A stretch of DNA of 64,000 bases from Streptomyces laurentii (GCA_002355495.1 AP017424.1:3286001-3350000); one strand, 5' to 3'. Counted from the first letter of the stretch, positions 16,800 through 26,900 are shown. Program-made: numbers and translations. Notes: generated from the sequence alone by a model not told the origin.

Positions 16800-18547
16800 C
16801 GGGTGCTCACCGTCCTCGTGTCGCGGCCCGAGCGCAGCAGGCGGCCGGGGATCGCGCCGGTCAGCCGGTCGTCGCGGACGGTCTCGACGCCGTTGACGCG
16901 GACGGAGACGACGCCGAGGGCGCGCGAGTCGAGGCGCGGGCTCGCGCCCGGCAGGTCGTGGACGAGGGTGGCCGGGCCGGCGTCGATCCGTTCGGGGTCG
17001 AAGAGGACCAGGTCGGCGTGGTGGCCGACGGCGATCCGGCCCCGGTCGCGCAGCCCGAGGAGGCGGGCCGGGTCGTCGCTGAGCATCCGCACGGCCCGCT
17101 CCAGGGGGACCAGCTTGCGGCCGCGCAGGCAGTCGCCGAGGAAGCGGGTGGTGTACGGGGCGCCGCACATCCGGTCCAGGTGGGCGCCGGCGTCGGAGCC
17201 GCCGAGCAGGACGTCCTCGTGCTGCCAGGTCTCGCGGCGCAGGGCCCAGGAGGCCGGGTCGTTGTCGGTGGGCATCGGCCACAGGACGGTGCGCAGGTCG
17301 TCGGCGGCGCAGATCTCGACGAGGCAGTGGAAGGGTTCCAGGCCGCGTTCGGCGGCGATGTCGTTCACGACGCGGCCGGTCAGGCCGGCGTTGGCGGCGC
17401 TGTAGGTGTCGCCGATGACGTAGCGGCCGAAGTCGGTGAGGCGCCGGAAGACGCCGGCCTCCTCGGAGACGGCGTGCCGCAGCAGCTCCGCCCGTACCTC
17501 GGGGTCGCGCAGCCGCGCGATCCGTTCGGGGACGGGCAGGGCGAGGACGTCTCCCCAGCCCGGGATGAGGTTGAGGGCGCAGAAGGTGCCGAGCGACATG
17601 TTCATGGGGGTGAGGATCGGCATGGTGAGGGCGACGATCCGGCCGCCGGACTTGCGGGCCCGTTCGGAGGCGAGGAGCTGGCGCGGGACGCGTTCGGGGA
17701 CGGCGGAGTCGATGGTGAGGACGTTCCAGTTGAGCGGACGCCCGGCGGCGGCGCTCATCTCGACGAACAGGTCGATCTCGGCGTCCGAGAACTGGTCGAG
17801 GCAGCCGGCCAGGATCGCCTCGATCTGGGTGCCCTCGTGTTCTCCGACCGCTCGGGACAGGGCGATCAGTTCGGCGGGGGTGGCGTGCCGGGAGGCGACG
17901 GGCGCGCCGTCGCCGTCGGAGTGGGTGGCGGACTGGGTGGTGGACAGCCCCCAGGCGCCCGCCTCCATCGCTTCCTTGAGGAGGTCCGTCATCCGCCGGA
18001 TCTGCTCGGGCGTGGCCGCGCCGCCGATCGCGTCCGCCCCCATCACGTACCGGCGCAGGGCGCAATGGCCCACCATGAAACCGGCGTTGACGGCGGTCCT
18101 GCCGTCGAGGGCGTCGAGGTACTCGGCGAACGACGACCAGGACCAGTCGACGCCTTCCTCCAGGGCGGTCAGGGACATGCCCTCGACCTTGGCCATCATG
18201 CGGCGCGTGTAGTCGGCGTCCTCGGGACGGTCGGGGTGCAGTGGGGCGAGCGTGAAGCCGCAGTTGCCGCCCGCGACGGTGGTGACGCCGTGCTGGAGGG
18301 AGGGGGTCGCGTACGGGTCCCAGAAGAGTTGGGCGTCGTAGTGGGTGTGCGGGTCGACGAAGCCGGGGGCGAGGACGAGTCCGGTGGCGTCCTCCTCGGT
18401 GCGGGCCGCCACCCCGGCGCCACTGCCGCCGGTTCCGGGTTCCGCGATGAGGGCGATCCGGCCGTCGCGGACCCCGACGTCGGCGATGCGGGCGGGGGCT
18501 CCGGTGCCGTCGACGACGGTGGCGCCCTTGACCAGGTGATCGAGCAT
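16796..18547 (-). CDS. N-acyl-D-amino-acid deacylase-like amidohydrolase
   Basis: A 583-residue amidohydrolase-superfamily metalloenzyme. The metal motif D-P-H-T-H-Y-D is at residues 65-71. Cys96 in G-G-N-C-G-F is typical of the D-aminoacylase branch, and G-S-D-A-G-A-H-L-D appears in the C-terminal third. It would hydrolyse an amide or cyclic amide. Its setting among LLM oxidoreductase and aldehyde dehydrogenase genes suggests a catabolic step rather than D-amino-acid salvage. ATG 18547 has GGAAGGGAA upstream. It lies 153 bases after the LLM gene, probably in one transcript. Confidence 0.88.
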   Translation of the reverse strand: MLDHLVKGATVVDGTGAPARIADVGVRDGRIALIAEPGTGGSGAGVAARTEEDATGLVLAPGFVDPHTHYDAQLFWDPYATPSLQHGVTTVAGGNCGFTLAPLHPDRPEDADYTRRMMAKVEGMSLTALEEGVDWSWSSFAEYLDALDGRTAVNAGFMVGHCALRRYVMGADAIGGAATPEQIRRMTDLLKEAMEAGAWGLSTTQSATHSDGDGAPVASRHATPAELIALSRAVGEHEGTQIEAILAGCLDQFSDAEIDLFVEMSAAAGRPLNWNVLTIDSAVPERVPRQLLASERARKSGGRIVALTMPILTPMNMSLGTFCALNLIPGWGDVLALPVPERIARLRDPEVRAELLRHAVSEEAGVFRRLTDFGRYVIGDTYSAANAGLTGRVVNDIAAERGLEPFHCLVEICAADDLRTVLWPMPTDNDPASWALRRETWQHEDVLLGGSDAGAHLDRMCGAPYTTRFLGDCLRGRKLVPLERAVRMLSDDPARLLGLRDRGRIAVGHHADLVLFDPERIDAGPATLVHDLPGASPRLDSRALGVVSVRVNGVETVRDDRLTGAIPGRLLRSGRDTRTVSTR

Positions 18548-18700
18548 GGCGTGCCGTTCCCTTCCTTCCGTGTCCCTTCCTCCATGGCGTGGGTGTGCCC
18601 CGGACCGGTGGCCGCCGCGGAACGGCCGCCGGCCGGGGCGTGACGGGGCGGCGGTCCGGGAAGACGCCGCCCCGCGCCGAGTGCTCTGCCGAGCCGCGGC

Positions 18701-19825
18701 TCAGCTGCCGGCGGACTGCCGGAAGCGGGTCGTCCGGTGCACCGGGTCGGTGTCGATCTGCGGGATCACGTGCTCGCCGATCAGCTTGATCGTGTTCTTC
18801 GTGTCCTCGGCGGAGATGCCGATCGGCAGCCCGAAGGACAGCTGGTCGGCGCCCGCCTGCTCCCAGCGACGGCACTGGGCGAGGACCTCGCCCGGGTCGC
18901 CGCAGATCATCAGTTCCTCCTGGATGAGGAGTTCGATGATCTCGGCGGAGTACTCGGGCAGCAGCTCCGGCCACTCCGGGATGCCGTCGGGCCGCGGGAA
19001 GGTGTCGTGGTAGCGGAAGAGCAGCGACTGGAGGTAGTTGAGCCCGCCGCCGACGGCGATCTCGACCGCCTTCTCGTGGGTCTCGGCGCAGATCGCGGTC
19101 GAGGTGACCATGACGTTGTCGTTGACGAAGTCGCCGACCGCCCGCGCCTCCTTGATCGCCGACTTGTAGGACTCCAGGACCCACTCCATGTCGGAGACCT
19201 TCTGCACGCTGAAGCCGAGGACGCCGAGCCCCTTGCTGCCCGCCATGGCGTACGAGGAGGGGGACCCGGCCGCGTACCACATGGCCGGGTGCGACTTCCC
19301 GTACGGCTTGGGCAGCACCTTGCGGGGCGGCAGCGACCAGTGCTTGCCCTGGAACCCCTCGTACTCGTCCTGGAGCCACATCTTGGGGAACTCGGCGATC
19401 GTCTCCTCCCAGATCTCCTTGGTGTGGTTCATGTCGGTGATGCCCGGCATGAACCCGAGGATCTCGTGGGAGCCGGCGCCCCGGCCGGAGCCGAACTCGA
19501 AGCGTCCGCCGGAGAGATGGTCGAGCATGGCGACCTTCTCGGCGACCTTCACCGGGTGGTTGACCGGGGCGAGCGGGTTGAAGATGCCGGATCCGAGGTG
19601 GATGCGGTCGGTGGCGTGGGCGAGGTAGCCCAGGAAGACGTCGTTGGCGGAGAGGTGGGAGTACTCCTCCAGGAAGTGGTGCTCGGAGGCCCAGGCGTAC
19701 TTGAAGCCGGACGCGTCGGCCTGGATGACGTACTCGGTCTCCTCCATCAGGGCCTTGTGCTCGGCCTCGGGATCGGTCTCGGCGCGCTTGCCGACGTATC
19801 CCTGAACGAAGATCCCGAATTCCAA
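18701..19825 (-). CDS. LLM-class flavin-dependent oxidoreductase (luciferase-like)
   Basis: A 374-residue TIM-barrel flavoprotein with the longer luciferase-like form: W-A-S-E-H-H-F-L-E-E-Y near residue 46, L-D-H-L-S-G-G-R-F-E-F-G-S-G-R-G and G-F-M-P-G-I-T-D. Such proteins oxygenate using reduced FMN or act as F420 enzymes. The start is a TTG at 19825, with GGTGG eight bases before it. Two palindromic operators (19851-19865 and 19917-19931) precede it, making this the first gene of an operon running to the aldehyde dehydrogenase. Confidence 0.9.
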   Translation of the reverse strand: MEFGIFVQGYVGKRAETDPEAEHKALMEETEYVIQADASGFKYAWASEHHFLEEYSHLSANDVFLGYLAHATDRIHLGSGIFNPLAPVNHPVKVAEKVAMLDHLSGGRFEFGSGRGAGSHEILGFMPGITDMNHTKEIWEETIAEFPKMWLQDEYEGFQGKHWSLPPRKVLPKPYGKSHPAMWYAAGSPSSYAMAGSKGLGVLGFSVQKVSDMEWVLESYKSAIKEARAVGDFVNDNVMVTSTAICAETHEKAVEIAVGGGLNYLQSLLFRYHDTFPRPDGIPEWPELLPEYSAEIIELLIQEELMICGDPGEVLAQCRRWEQAGADQLSFGLPIGISAEDTKNTIKLIGEHVIPQIDTDPVHRTTRFRQSAGS

Positions 19826-19850
19826 GGAAGTTCACCACCCTCGCAGATTT

Positions 19851-19865
19851 CTGACGCTCCGTCAG
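19851..19865. promoter_or_regulatory. Regulon operator copy 1: CTGACGCTCCGTCAG
   Basis: A perfect match to CTGACGnnnCGTCAG, extended to TCTGACG/CGTCAGA by its flanks. It lies 26 bases upstream of the LLM gene start, over the expected promoter. Confidence 0.75.
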
Positions 19866-19916
19866 ATTCGTTGATGTGCCCGACTCTCGCACCGCGTACC
19901 TGACCCGTCAATACAC

Positions 19917-19931
19917 CTGACGGCTCGTCAG
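19917..19931. promoter_or_regulatory. Regulon operator copy 2: CTGACGGCTCGTCAG
   Basis: A second perfect copy 66 bases (about six helical turns) from copy 1, in the gap between the LLM gene and the end of the SDR gene. Two sites in phase would allow cooperative repressor binding. Confidence 0.75.
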
Positions 19932-19956
19932 ATACACGACTCCGGCGGCCCGACGC

Positions 19957-20718
19957 TCAGAACAGACTGACACCCGCGAGCCATCCCCCGTCGATCACGA
20001 ACGGCTGTCCGGTGATGTACGAGGAGTCCTCGGAGGTCAGGAACAACGCCAGCGACGCCACCTCCTCGGGCCGTCCGATCCGGCCGAGCGGCACCCGGGT
20101 GCGGTACAGCTCGGCCGTCGCCGCCGGGTCCACGCCCTCCAGGTTGCTCATGGCGGTGTCGATGGCGCCGGGGCAGATCGCGTTGACGCGGACGCCGCCG
20201 GCGGCGAGTTCGAGGGCCGCGACCCGGGTGAGCCCGAGCACCGCGTGCTTGGTCGCGGTGTAGGCGCCGACGCCCGCCATGCCGGTCATCCCGGTGTACG
20301 AGGAGGTGTTGACGATCGTGCCACCGCCGGCCGCGACTATCTCGGGCGCGACCGCGCGGATGCCCAGGAAGCAGCCGGTCTGGTTGACCTGCACCAGCGA
20401 CTGGAACTCGTCCAGCGGCGTCGACACCAGCTCGTTGAACCGCACGATCCCGGCGTTGTTGACCAGTCCGTCGACCCGGCCGAACCGCTCCTTCGCGGCC
20501 GCCACCGCCGCCGCCCACTCCTCCTCGCGGGTCACGTCCAGGTGGACGTACGCCGCCCGCTCCTCGCCCAGGTCCTTGGCCACCGCCCGGCCCGGCTCGT
20601 CCAGCACGTCCCCGAGGACCACCCGCGCCCCCTCGGCCGCGAACAGCCGCGCCTCCTGCTCACCCTGTCCGCGCGCCGCACCCGTGATGACCACGACACG
20701 CCCGTCCAGCTTGCCCAT
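19957..20718 (-). CDS. Short-chain dehydrogenase/reductase
   Basis: A 253-residue classical SDR. The cofactor motif G-A-A-R-G-Q-G is at residues 13-19, N-N-A-G at 87-90, catalytic Ser140 in N-T-S-S-Y, and Tyr153/Lys157 in Y-T-A-T-K. The acidic residue D37 after the second strand favours NAD. It is 13 bases downstream of the LLM gene 20732-21652, clearly one operon. It probably oxidises a hydroxyl or reduces a ketone in the pathway; the substrate is unknown. Confidence 0.93.
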   Translation of the reverse strand: MGKLDGRVVVITGAARGQGEQEARLFAAEGARVVLGDVLDEPGRAVAKDLGEERAAYVHLDVTREEEWAAAVAAAKERFGRVDGLVNNAGIVRFNELVSTPLDEFQSLVQVNQTGCFLGIRAVAPEIVAAGGGTIVNTSSYTGMTGMAGVGAYTATKHAVLGLTRVAALELAAGGVRVNAICPGAIDTAMSNLEGVDPAATAELYRTRVPLGRIGRPEEVASLALFLTSEDSSYITGQPFVIDGGWLAGVSLF

Positions 20719-20731
20719 GAAGCCACACTCC

Positions 20732-21652
20732 TCAGTTCAGATGGGGAGCGACCTCGGCGGCGAACGCCGCCATCTGGTCGGTGAGTTCGCTACGGCTCCG
20801 GCAGCGGAACCGCACCTGGATCTGTTCCACGCCCATCGCGCCGTACGCGCGCAGGGATGCGGCGATCATGTGCGCATCGCCGCTCAGGGTGCGCCGCCCG
20901 GTGTCCCAGCCGGGCACGCCGACGTACAGCGGCTCGGTGATGGCGCCGATGACGACCGGGTCCTCGTTCCCCGCCTCGGCGCGTAACTTCCGGAGTCTGC
21001 CGATCAGTTCGGGCAGCCGGTCGCGCGGGTCTCCCTGCGGCAGCCAGCCGTCCCCCTTGAGCGCGGCCCGGCGCAGGGCGGCGGGCGAGGAGCCGCCGAT
21101 CCACAGCGGCACCCGCGCCTGGGCGGGCCGGGGCGCGAGGGCGAGATCCCGGAAGGCGAAGCGCTCGCCCGCGTGCTCCGGGTACTCCTCGGGCCCGAGC
21201 GCGGCCCGCAACGCGTCGACCGTCTCGTCGAGCACGCCGCCGCGCCCCGCGAAGTCGGCCCCGACCGCCGCGAATTCCTCGGCCACGTGCCCGGCTCCGA
21301 CCCCGAGGACCAGCCGGCCCCCGGAGAGCCGGTCGAGGGTCGCGTACGCCTTGGCCGTGAGCAGCGGATGCCGCAGTCCGACGACCGCGACGTGCGACAG
21401 CAGCCGCACCCGCTCGGTGGCGGCGGCCAGGTAGCCGAGGGTGGCGACCGGGTCGTACCAGACGGTCCCCATCGCGCCGGCGAGCCGCCGCGGGATGACG
21501 ACATGGTCGCAGCAAGCGATGTAGTCGAAGCCGTGAGCGTCGGCGGCCCGCGCGACGGCCACCAGATCGTCGGGCCCGGCATCGGCCTCCCAGGGTTCGG
21601 CGTAGAGAGTGCTCTGCGACTGGACGGGTAACTGCATCCCGTAGACCACCAT
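20732..21652 (-). CDS. LLM-class F420-dependent oxidoreductase
   Basis: A 306-residue luciferase-like protein. Marks are G-F-D-Y-I-A-C-C-D-H-V-V-I-P, V-R-L-L-S-H-V-A-V-V, L-D-R-L-S-G-G-R-L-V-L-G-V-G-A-G-H and P-L-W-I-G-G-S-S-P-A-A-L-R-R. The size and motifs fit the F420-using subfamily. ATG 21652 follows GGGGGGAG. Operators at 21669-21683 and 21709-21723 precede it, and the SDR gene follows directly. Confidence 0.88.
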   Translation of the reverse strand: MVVYGMQLPVQSQSTLYAEPWEADAGPDDLVAVARAADAHGFDYIACCDHVVIPRRLAGAMGTVWYDPVATLGYLAAATERVRLLSHVAVVGLRHPLLTAKAYATLDRLSGGRLVLGVGAGHVAEEFAAVGADFAGRGGVLDETVDALRAALGPEEYPEHAGERFAFRDLALAPRPAQARVPLWIGGSSPAALRRAALKGDGWLPQGDPRDRLPELIGRLRKLRAEAGNEDPVVIGAITEPLYVGVPGWDTGRRTLSGDAHMIAASLRAYGAMGVEQIQVRFRCRSRSELTDQMAAFAAEVAPHLN

Positions 21653-21668
21653 GGGACTCCCCCCTTAT

Positions 21669-21683
21669 CTGACGCCACGTCAT
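21669..21683. promoter_or_regulatory. Regulon operator copy 3: CTGACGCCACGTCAT
   Basis: One mismatch (last base) from CTGACGnnnCGTCAG. It lies 17 bases upstream of the LLM gene start. Confidence 0.7.
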
Positions 21684-21708
21684 ATACCCAGGCGGGCCAT
21701 GCTCGTAC

Positions 21709-21723
21709 CTGACTCTCCATCAG
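21709..21723. promoter_or_regulatory. Regulon operator copy 4: CTGACTCTCCATCAG
   Basis: Two mismatches to the consensus but still a near-symmetric CTGA/TCAG palindrome of the same 15-base length, 40 bases from copy 3. Confidence 0.5.
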
Positions 21724-22128
21724 ACAAGAGGCGGGGAGGGGTGGTCCGTGTGGCGGAGGGTTCCGCGAAGAGGTGTGACGCCATGCGACTCCATGTACCC
21801 ACGGCCACCACAGGGAGACGCGGCGTGACACGGCTGTGACGCAGAGGAGCATCGCCGGTGACATGGACCCGGCGCGACAGGAGCACACGGCGCGCACGGC
21901 GCGCGTGAGCCGCCCCCTCATGGGCTATTCGAGCGGAACGCCCTCTCTTGTCACTCACAGGCGGTTTGGTGTGCTCTGAGCGCCGGAATCCTTCATGTCG
22001 GGTGCGTCTCACCCGTTCACATGGAGAAGGGGCCGATGTCATGAAGGACCTGGCTACATGAAGGACCTGACTCCGGATGCGGCTGAGGACGCCCCAGGAC
22101 TGGGCCGCACCCGAGGGACGGCCTCCGG
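21724..22128. other. Gene-poor stretch
   Basis: 405 bases without a convincing gene. A 13-bp direct repeat CATGAAGGACCTG occurs twice near 22039 and 22056, each copy including an ATG. The short frame reading from the second copy runs antisense through the duplicated amidohydrolase fragment and has no recognisable product. Confidence 0.5.
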
Positions 22129-22213
22129 TCAGGGGCGCCGGAGGCCGTCCGCCGTGAGTCCCAGCAGGTCGATGGCGTTGCCACGGACGATGCGCTCGAC
22201 GACGTCCAGGGCA
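22129..22213 (-). pseudogene. Duplicated 3-prime end of the amidohydrolase gene
   Basis: This stretch repeats the last about 26 codons of the amidohydrolase at 22560-23777, including its stop, in the same orientation. About 74 of the first 80 bases match, with an identical 36-base core. It reads D-V-V-E-R-I-V-R-G-N-A-I-D-L-L-G-L and then stops. There is no start and no upstream coding continuity, so it is a fragment. The two copies are direct repeats enclosing about 350 bases that hold an antitoxin-like remnant. Confidence 0.8.
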
Positions 22214-22308
22214 TCGCACTTCATCGGGCAAGGGTCAGACGGCCGCCTACCCCATCCCGGCCCGCCGTGAGACCAGAGCGGCGCGACCCAGTGGTATGCG
22301 ACCCTTGA

Positions 22309-22497
22309 CGCGCCATCGGCGTCACAGAGAGGTGCGAAGCGACTACGGATTGGATCGACATCGACGAGGACGCGCTGCGCCGCGTGATGGCTCAGTCCAA
22401 GGCGAGAACCACGGACGAGGCCGTCGATCTCGCCCTCCGGTTCTACATCGACCGACAGGAGCGCGCGGCACGCATCAAGGGCCTGGGCGAACAGTGA
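22309..22497 (+). pseudogene. VapB-type antitoxin-like frame without a usable start
   Basis: The frame encodes D-W-I-D-I-D-E-D-A-L-R-R-V-M-A-Q then T-T-D-E-A-V-D-L-A-L-R-F-Y-I, the ribbon-helix-helix pattern of VapB/DUF2191-type antitoxins, and ends at TGA 22495-22497. GAGAGG lies upstream, but no ATG, GTG or TTG precedes the conserved strand; ACT-ACG stands where a start would be expected. No toxin gene follows. It is probably a decayed remnant left between the two amidohydrolase repeats. Confidence 0.5.
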
Positions 22498-22559
22498 GAC
22501 CGTGACGTCCTGGCGCACACAACCCCCACCGACCCCCGGGACAACGAGGGTCCCTCCGC

Positions 22560-23777
22560 TCAGGGGTGCCAGAGGCCGTCCGCCGTGAGTCCCAGCAGGT
22601 CGATGGCATTGCCGCGGACGATGCGTTCGACGACATCGGGGGTCAGGTGGGCCATCTGCCTCTCGGCGACCTCGCGGGACTTCGGCCAGGTGGAGTCGGA
22701 GTGCGGGTAGTCCGTCTCGTACAGGACGTTCCCGACCCCGATCGCGTCGAGGTTGCGCAGGCCGAAGGCGTCGTCGAAGAAGCAGCCGTACACGTGCCCC
22801 GCGAAGAGTTCGGACGGCGGGCGCAGCACCTTGTCGGCGACGCCGCCCCAGCCGCGGTTCTCCTCCCACACGATGTCGGCGCGCTCCAGGATGTACGGGA
22901 TCCAGCCGATCTGGCCCTCCGCGTACATGATCCGCAGGTTCGGGAAGCGCTCGAACTTGCCGCTCATCAGCCAGTCGACCATCGAGAAGCAGCAGTTGGC
23001 GAAGGTGATGGTGGAGCCGACGGCGGGCGGCGCGTCGGCGGAGGTGGACGGCATCCGGCTGGAGGAGCCGATGTGCATGGCGATCACGGTGCCGGTCTCG
23101 TCGCACGCGCGCAGGAACGGATCCCAGTGGTCGGTGTGCACGGACGGCAGCCCGAGGTGCGGCGGTATCTCGGAGAACGCGACCGCGCGCACGCCGCGCG
23201 CCGCGTTGCGCCGGACCTCGGCCGCCGCGAGCTCCGGATCCCACAGCGGGATGAGGGTGAGCGGGATCAGCCGGCCCCGCGCCTCGGGGCCGCACCACTC
23301 CTCGACCATCCAGTCGTTGTAGGCGCGGACACACAGGAGTCCGAGTTCACGGTCGGCGGATTCGGTGAAGGTCTGTCCGCAGAAACGCGGAAACGTGGGG
23401 AAACAGAGGGCGGACTGGACGTGATTCACGTCCATGTCGGCGAGCCGCGCGGGCACCGCGTGGGAGCCGGGGCGCATCTGCTCGTAGGTGATGACCTCCA
23501 GCCGGATCTCGTCCCGGTCGTAGCCGACGGCGGTGTCCAGGCGGGTGAGCGGGCGGTGCAGGTCCTCGTACACCCACCAGTCGCCGAGGGGGCCTTCGTC
23601 CCCCTTTTCACCCATCACGGGGGCGAACTTTCCCCCCAGAAAGGTCATTTCCTTCAGCGGCGCGCGGACGATACGGGGTCCGGTGTCGCGATAACGGGAC
23701 GGGAGCCGGTCCTGCCAGACGTGCGGGGGCTCCACGGTGTGGTCGTCCACCGAGATGATCGTGGGGAAGCTCTCCAT
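22560..23777 (-). CDS. Amidohydrolase family protein (decarboxylase-like)
   Basis: A 405-residue protein of the amidohydrolase_2 (ACMSD-like) group: V-D-D-H-T-V-E-P-P near the N-terminus in place of the usual D-x-H-x-H, an A-M-H-I-G-S-S metal His, and E-T-D-Y-P-H-S-D-S-T-W-P with the catalytic Asp near the C-terminus. Relatives hydrolyse or decarboxylate small acids. ATG 23777 is used; GTG three codons earlier is possible. A perfect operator (23799-23813) lies 22 bases upstream. Its 3-prime end is duplicated at 22129-22213. Confidence 0.88.
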   Translation of the reverse strand: MESFPTIISVDDHTVEPPHVWQDRLPSRYRDTGPRIVRAPLKEMTFLGGKFAPVMGEKGDEGPLGDWWVYEDLHRPLTRLDTAVGYDRDEIRLEVITYEQMRPGSHAVPARLADMDVNHVQSALCFPTFPRFCGQTFTESADRELGLLCVRAYNDWMVEEWCGPEARGRLIPLTLIPLWDPELAAAEVRRNAARGVRAVAFSEIPPHLGLPSVHTDHWDPFLRACDETGTVIAMHIGSSSRMPSTSADAPPAVGSTITFANCCFSMVDWLMSGKFERFPNLRIMYAEGQIGWIPYILERADIVWEENRGWGGVADKVLRPPSELFAGHVYGCFFDDAFGLRNLDAIGVGNVLYETDYPHSDSTWPKSREVAERQMAHLTPDVVERIVRGNAIDLLGLTADGLWHP

Positions 23778-23798
23778 GCGCTTCACGGTAGCGCTGAT

Positions 23799-23813
23799 CT
23801 GACGATCCGTCAG
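23799..23813. promoter_or_regulatory. Regulon operator copy 5: CTGACGATCCGTCAG
   Basis: A perfect match to the consensus, in the divergent gap between the amidohydrolase and afsR. It is close to the amidohydrolase start and about 110 bases from the afsR start. Confidence 0.75.
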
Positions 23814-23922
23814 TAAATGGTCGGGAGCGCACCCACGGAACGGCGCGACCCGATGCTGACGCATCCCCTCCGGACAAGGCAGACTGTCGGGGGCGAAACC
23901 AGCGGTACGGGCAGGGGGAGCT

Positions 23923-26900
23923 ATGGACCGTGAGGACGGGCCGCGAGTTCCGGGACAGCGGACTCCGAAGCAGGAATCCGGCGGGCAAGCGGGCCGGAAC
24001 GCGGGCACACGCGTGAACGGCCCCGCGGGCGACACCGCGGGCGACACCGCGGTTTCCTCCGTGGGCGCGGCCGGTACGGCGGCGGGCATGGCGGAGGCGA
24101 CCGATCCGGTCGTGTCCGGTGCGACGGCGGGCACGGGCACGCAGGTGTCCGCGGCCACCGGCGCGGGCACGGGCAGCGATGCGGCGGCGGAGACGACGGC
24201 CGACGCGGGCACGGGCACGGATGTGACCACGGGCGTGGCCTCGGACGAGGCCGCGAGGACGGCGGGTGGCGAGAACGACGCCGCCACGCTGCGCTTCCGC
24301 GTGCTCGGACCCGTCCGCGTGTCCCTCGGCGACCAGTCCCTGCCCAACGGCTCCCCGCAGCAGCGCGCCCTGCTCGCCGCCCTCCTGCTGCGCGAGGGCC
24401 GCACCGCCACCGCCTCCGAGCTGATCGACGCCATCTGGGGCGAGGAACCGCCGTCCCAGGCGCTGGCCGCCGTCCGTACGTACGCCTCCCGGCTGCGCAA
24501 GGTCCTCGGCCCGGGCGTGCTGGTCAGCGAGTCCGGCGGCTACGCGCTGCGCGCCACCGCCGGCGCCACCGCCCTCGACCTGGGCGAGGCCCAGGACCTG
24601 GCCAACGAGGCTGACAAGCTCCGCGCCGCCGGACAGCGCGGCGAGGCCCGCGACCGGCTCAACGCCGCCCTGGCCCTGTGGGACGGCGAAGCACTGGCCT
24701 CCGTACCCGGGCCGTACGCCGAGACCCAGCGCACCCGCCTGGACGAGTGGCGGCTCCGGCTCCTGGAGACCCGGCTCGACCTCGACCTGGAGGTCGGCGC
24801 CCACGCCGAGGCCGTCTCCGAACTGACCGCGCTCACCGCCGCCCACCCCCTGCGGGAACGGCTGCGCGAGCTGCTCATGCTGGCGCTCTACCGGTCCGGG
24901 CGGCAGGCCGAGGCACTGGCCGTGTACGCCGACACCCGCCGGCTCCTCGCCGACGAACTCGGCGTCGACCCCAACCCCGAACTCTCCCGCCTCCAGCAGC
25001 GCATCCTCCAGGCCGACGCCGAACTGGCCCGCCCGGTCGAGGAATCCGCCCCGGCCGCCGCCACCATCGCCCGGCCGGCACAGCTTCCGGCCACCGTCCC
25101 CGACTTCACCGGCCGCGACGCCTTCGTCCGCGAGCTCGGCGACCAGCTCGCCACCGCCGAGGGCTCCGTCATGGCGGTCTCGGCCGTCGCGGGCATCGGC
25201 GGCGTCGGCAAGACGACCCTCGCCGTGCACGTGGCGCACGCCGCCCGGCCGCACTTCCCGGACGGGCAGCTGTACGTCGACCTCCAGGGTGCGGGCGCCC
25301 GGGCGGCGGCGCCGGAGACGGTGCTCGGCGCGTTCCTGCGCGCGCTCGGCACCCCGGACTCCGCCATTCCGGACACCGTGGACGAGCGGGCCGCGCTCTA
25401 CCGCTCCACCCTCGACGGCCGCCGCGTCCTCGTCCTCCTCGACAACGCCCGCGACGCCGCACAGATCCGGCCGCTTCTGCCCGGCACGGCCGGCTGCGCC
25501 GCCCTCGTCACCAGCCGCATCCGCATGCTCGACCTGGCCGGAGCGCATCTGGTGGACCTGGACGTCATGTCGCCGGAGGAGGCGCTCCAGCTCTTCACCC
25601 GGATCGTGGGCGAGGAGCGGGTGCGGGCCGAACGGGAGGCCGCCCTCGACGTGGTCGCGGCCTGCGGGTTCCTGCCGCTGGCCATCCGTATCGCCGCCTC
25701 CCGGCTCGCCGCCCGCCGCACCTGGACGGTCTCCGTCCTCGCCGCGAAGCTCGCCGACGAGCGCCGCCGCCTCGACGAGCTCCAGGCGGGCGACCTCGCC
25801 GTCAAGGCCACCTTCGAACTCGGCTATGGCCAGCTGGAACCGGCCCAGGCCCGCGCCTTCCGCCTCCTCGGCCTCGCCGACGGACCCGACATCTCCCTGC
25901 CGGCCGCCGCGGCCGTCCTCGACCTGCCCGAGTGGGAGACCGAGGACCTGCTGGAGGCCCTGGTCGACACCAGCCTCCTGGAGTCCGCCGCCCCGGGCCG
26001 GTACCGCTACCACGACCTCCTCCGGCTCTACGCGCGTGCATGCGCCGAACGCGACGAACAGCCCCCGGTGGAGCGCGAGCTGGCGCTGTCGCGGCTGCTG
26101 GACTTCTACCTGTCGACGGCGGCCCGCGTGTACGCGATCGAGCGCCCTGGCGACCGCCTCGTCGACCACCTGGAGCCGACGACCTTCGACGGTCTCACCT
26201 TCACCGACCGCCACGCGGCCCAGGACTGGCTCTACGCCGAGGCCGACTGCCTCCTCGCCTGTGTCCGCCAGTCGGCGTCCGCCCCCGGCACGGTGCGCCG
26301 GGCGGTCGACCTCCTGTGGGCAGCGCTGGATCTCGGCGAGTCCGGCGCCAACTCCAAGGAGTTCGAGGCAGTGGGCTCGTTCGTCCGGGAAGCCGCCCAC
26401 GCTCTCGGTGACGCGCGGGCCGAGGGCCGGGCGCTGACGGCGCTGGCAGGTGTCCACCACACCGCCGGCCGGTTCACCGAGGCCGACCGCGATGCCGAAC
26501 TGGCTCTTCCCTACGCGGAAGCAGCCGGTGACCCCGTGCCGGGCTGCTGGTCCGCGAACGCCCGGGGCATCATCGCGTTGTACCAGAACCGGTTCGAGGA
26601 GGGCGAGGTGCACCTCGCCCACGCCATCGAACGGTTCCGTGGAGTCGGTGACCTGCCCGGCGAGGCGAGCGCGCTGTGCAACCTGTCCCGCATCCACCTG
26701 GCCACGGGACGCACGGCGCGGGCCATCGCCCTCGCCGAGGAGGGCACACGAATCTACGACTCGATGGGGCACTCGCTGCGCGGCGCCAACGGCCGCTACG
26801 CGCTGGGCCTCGCACTCACCGAGGCCGGGCGTCTGGACAAGGCCGTGGAGCGGCTGAGCGAGGCCCTGGAGGTCTTCCGCGACAGCCGGCAGCGGCTGTG

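Noticed and set aside
15321..19892. A 1523-codon minus-strand frame spanning several genes
   Set aside because: It joins the true aldehyde dehydrogenase frame to shadow sequence over the deacylase-like and LLM genes; the real ATG is at 16799.
21995..22270. Plus-strand 91-codon frame beginning M-K-D-L-T-P-D-A-A-E as a peptide precursor
   Set aside because: It runs antisense through the duplicated amidohydrolase fragment and its second half is shadow sequence; no modifying enzymes adjoin it.
22129..23334. A 401-codon minus-strand frame linking the duplicated fragment to the amidohydrolase region
   Set aside because: It reads the amidohydrolase gene out of frame; only its last about 26 codons are meaningful, as a duplicated fragment.
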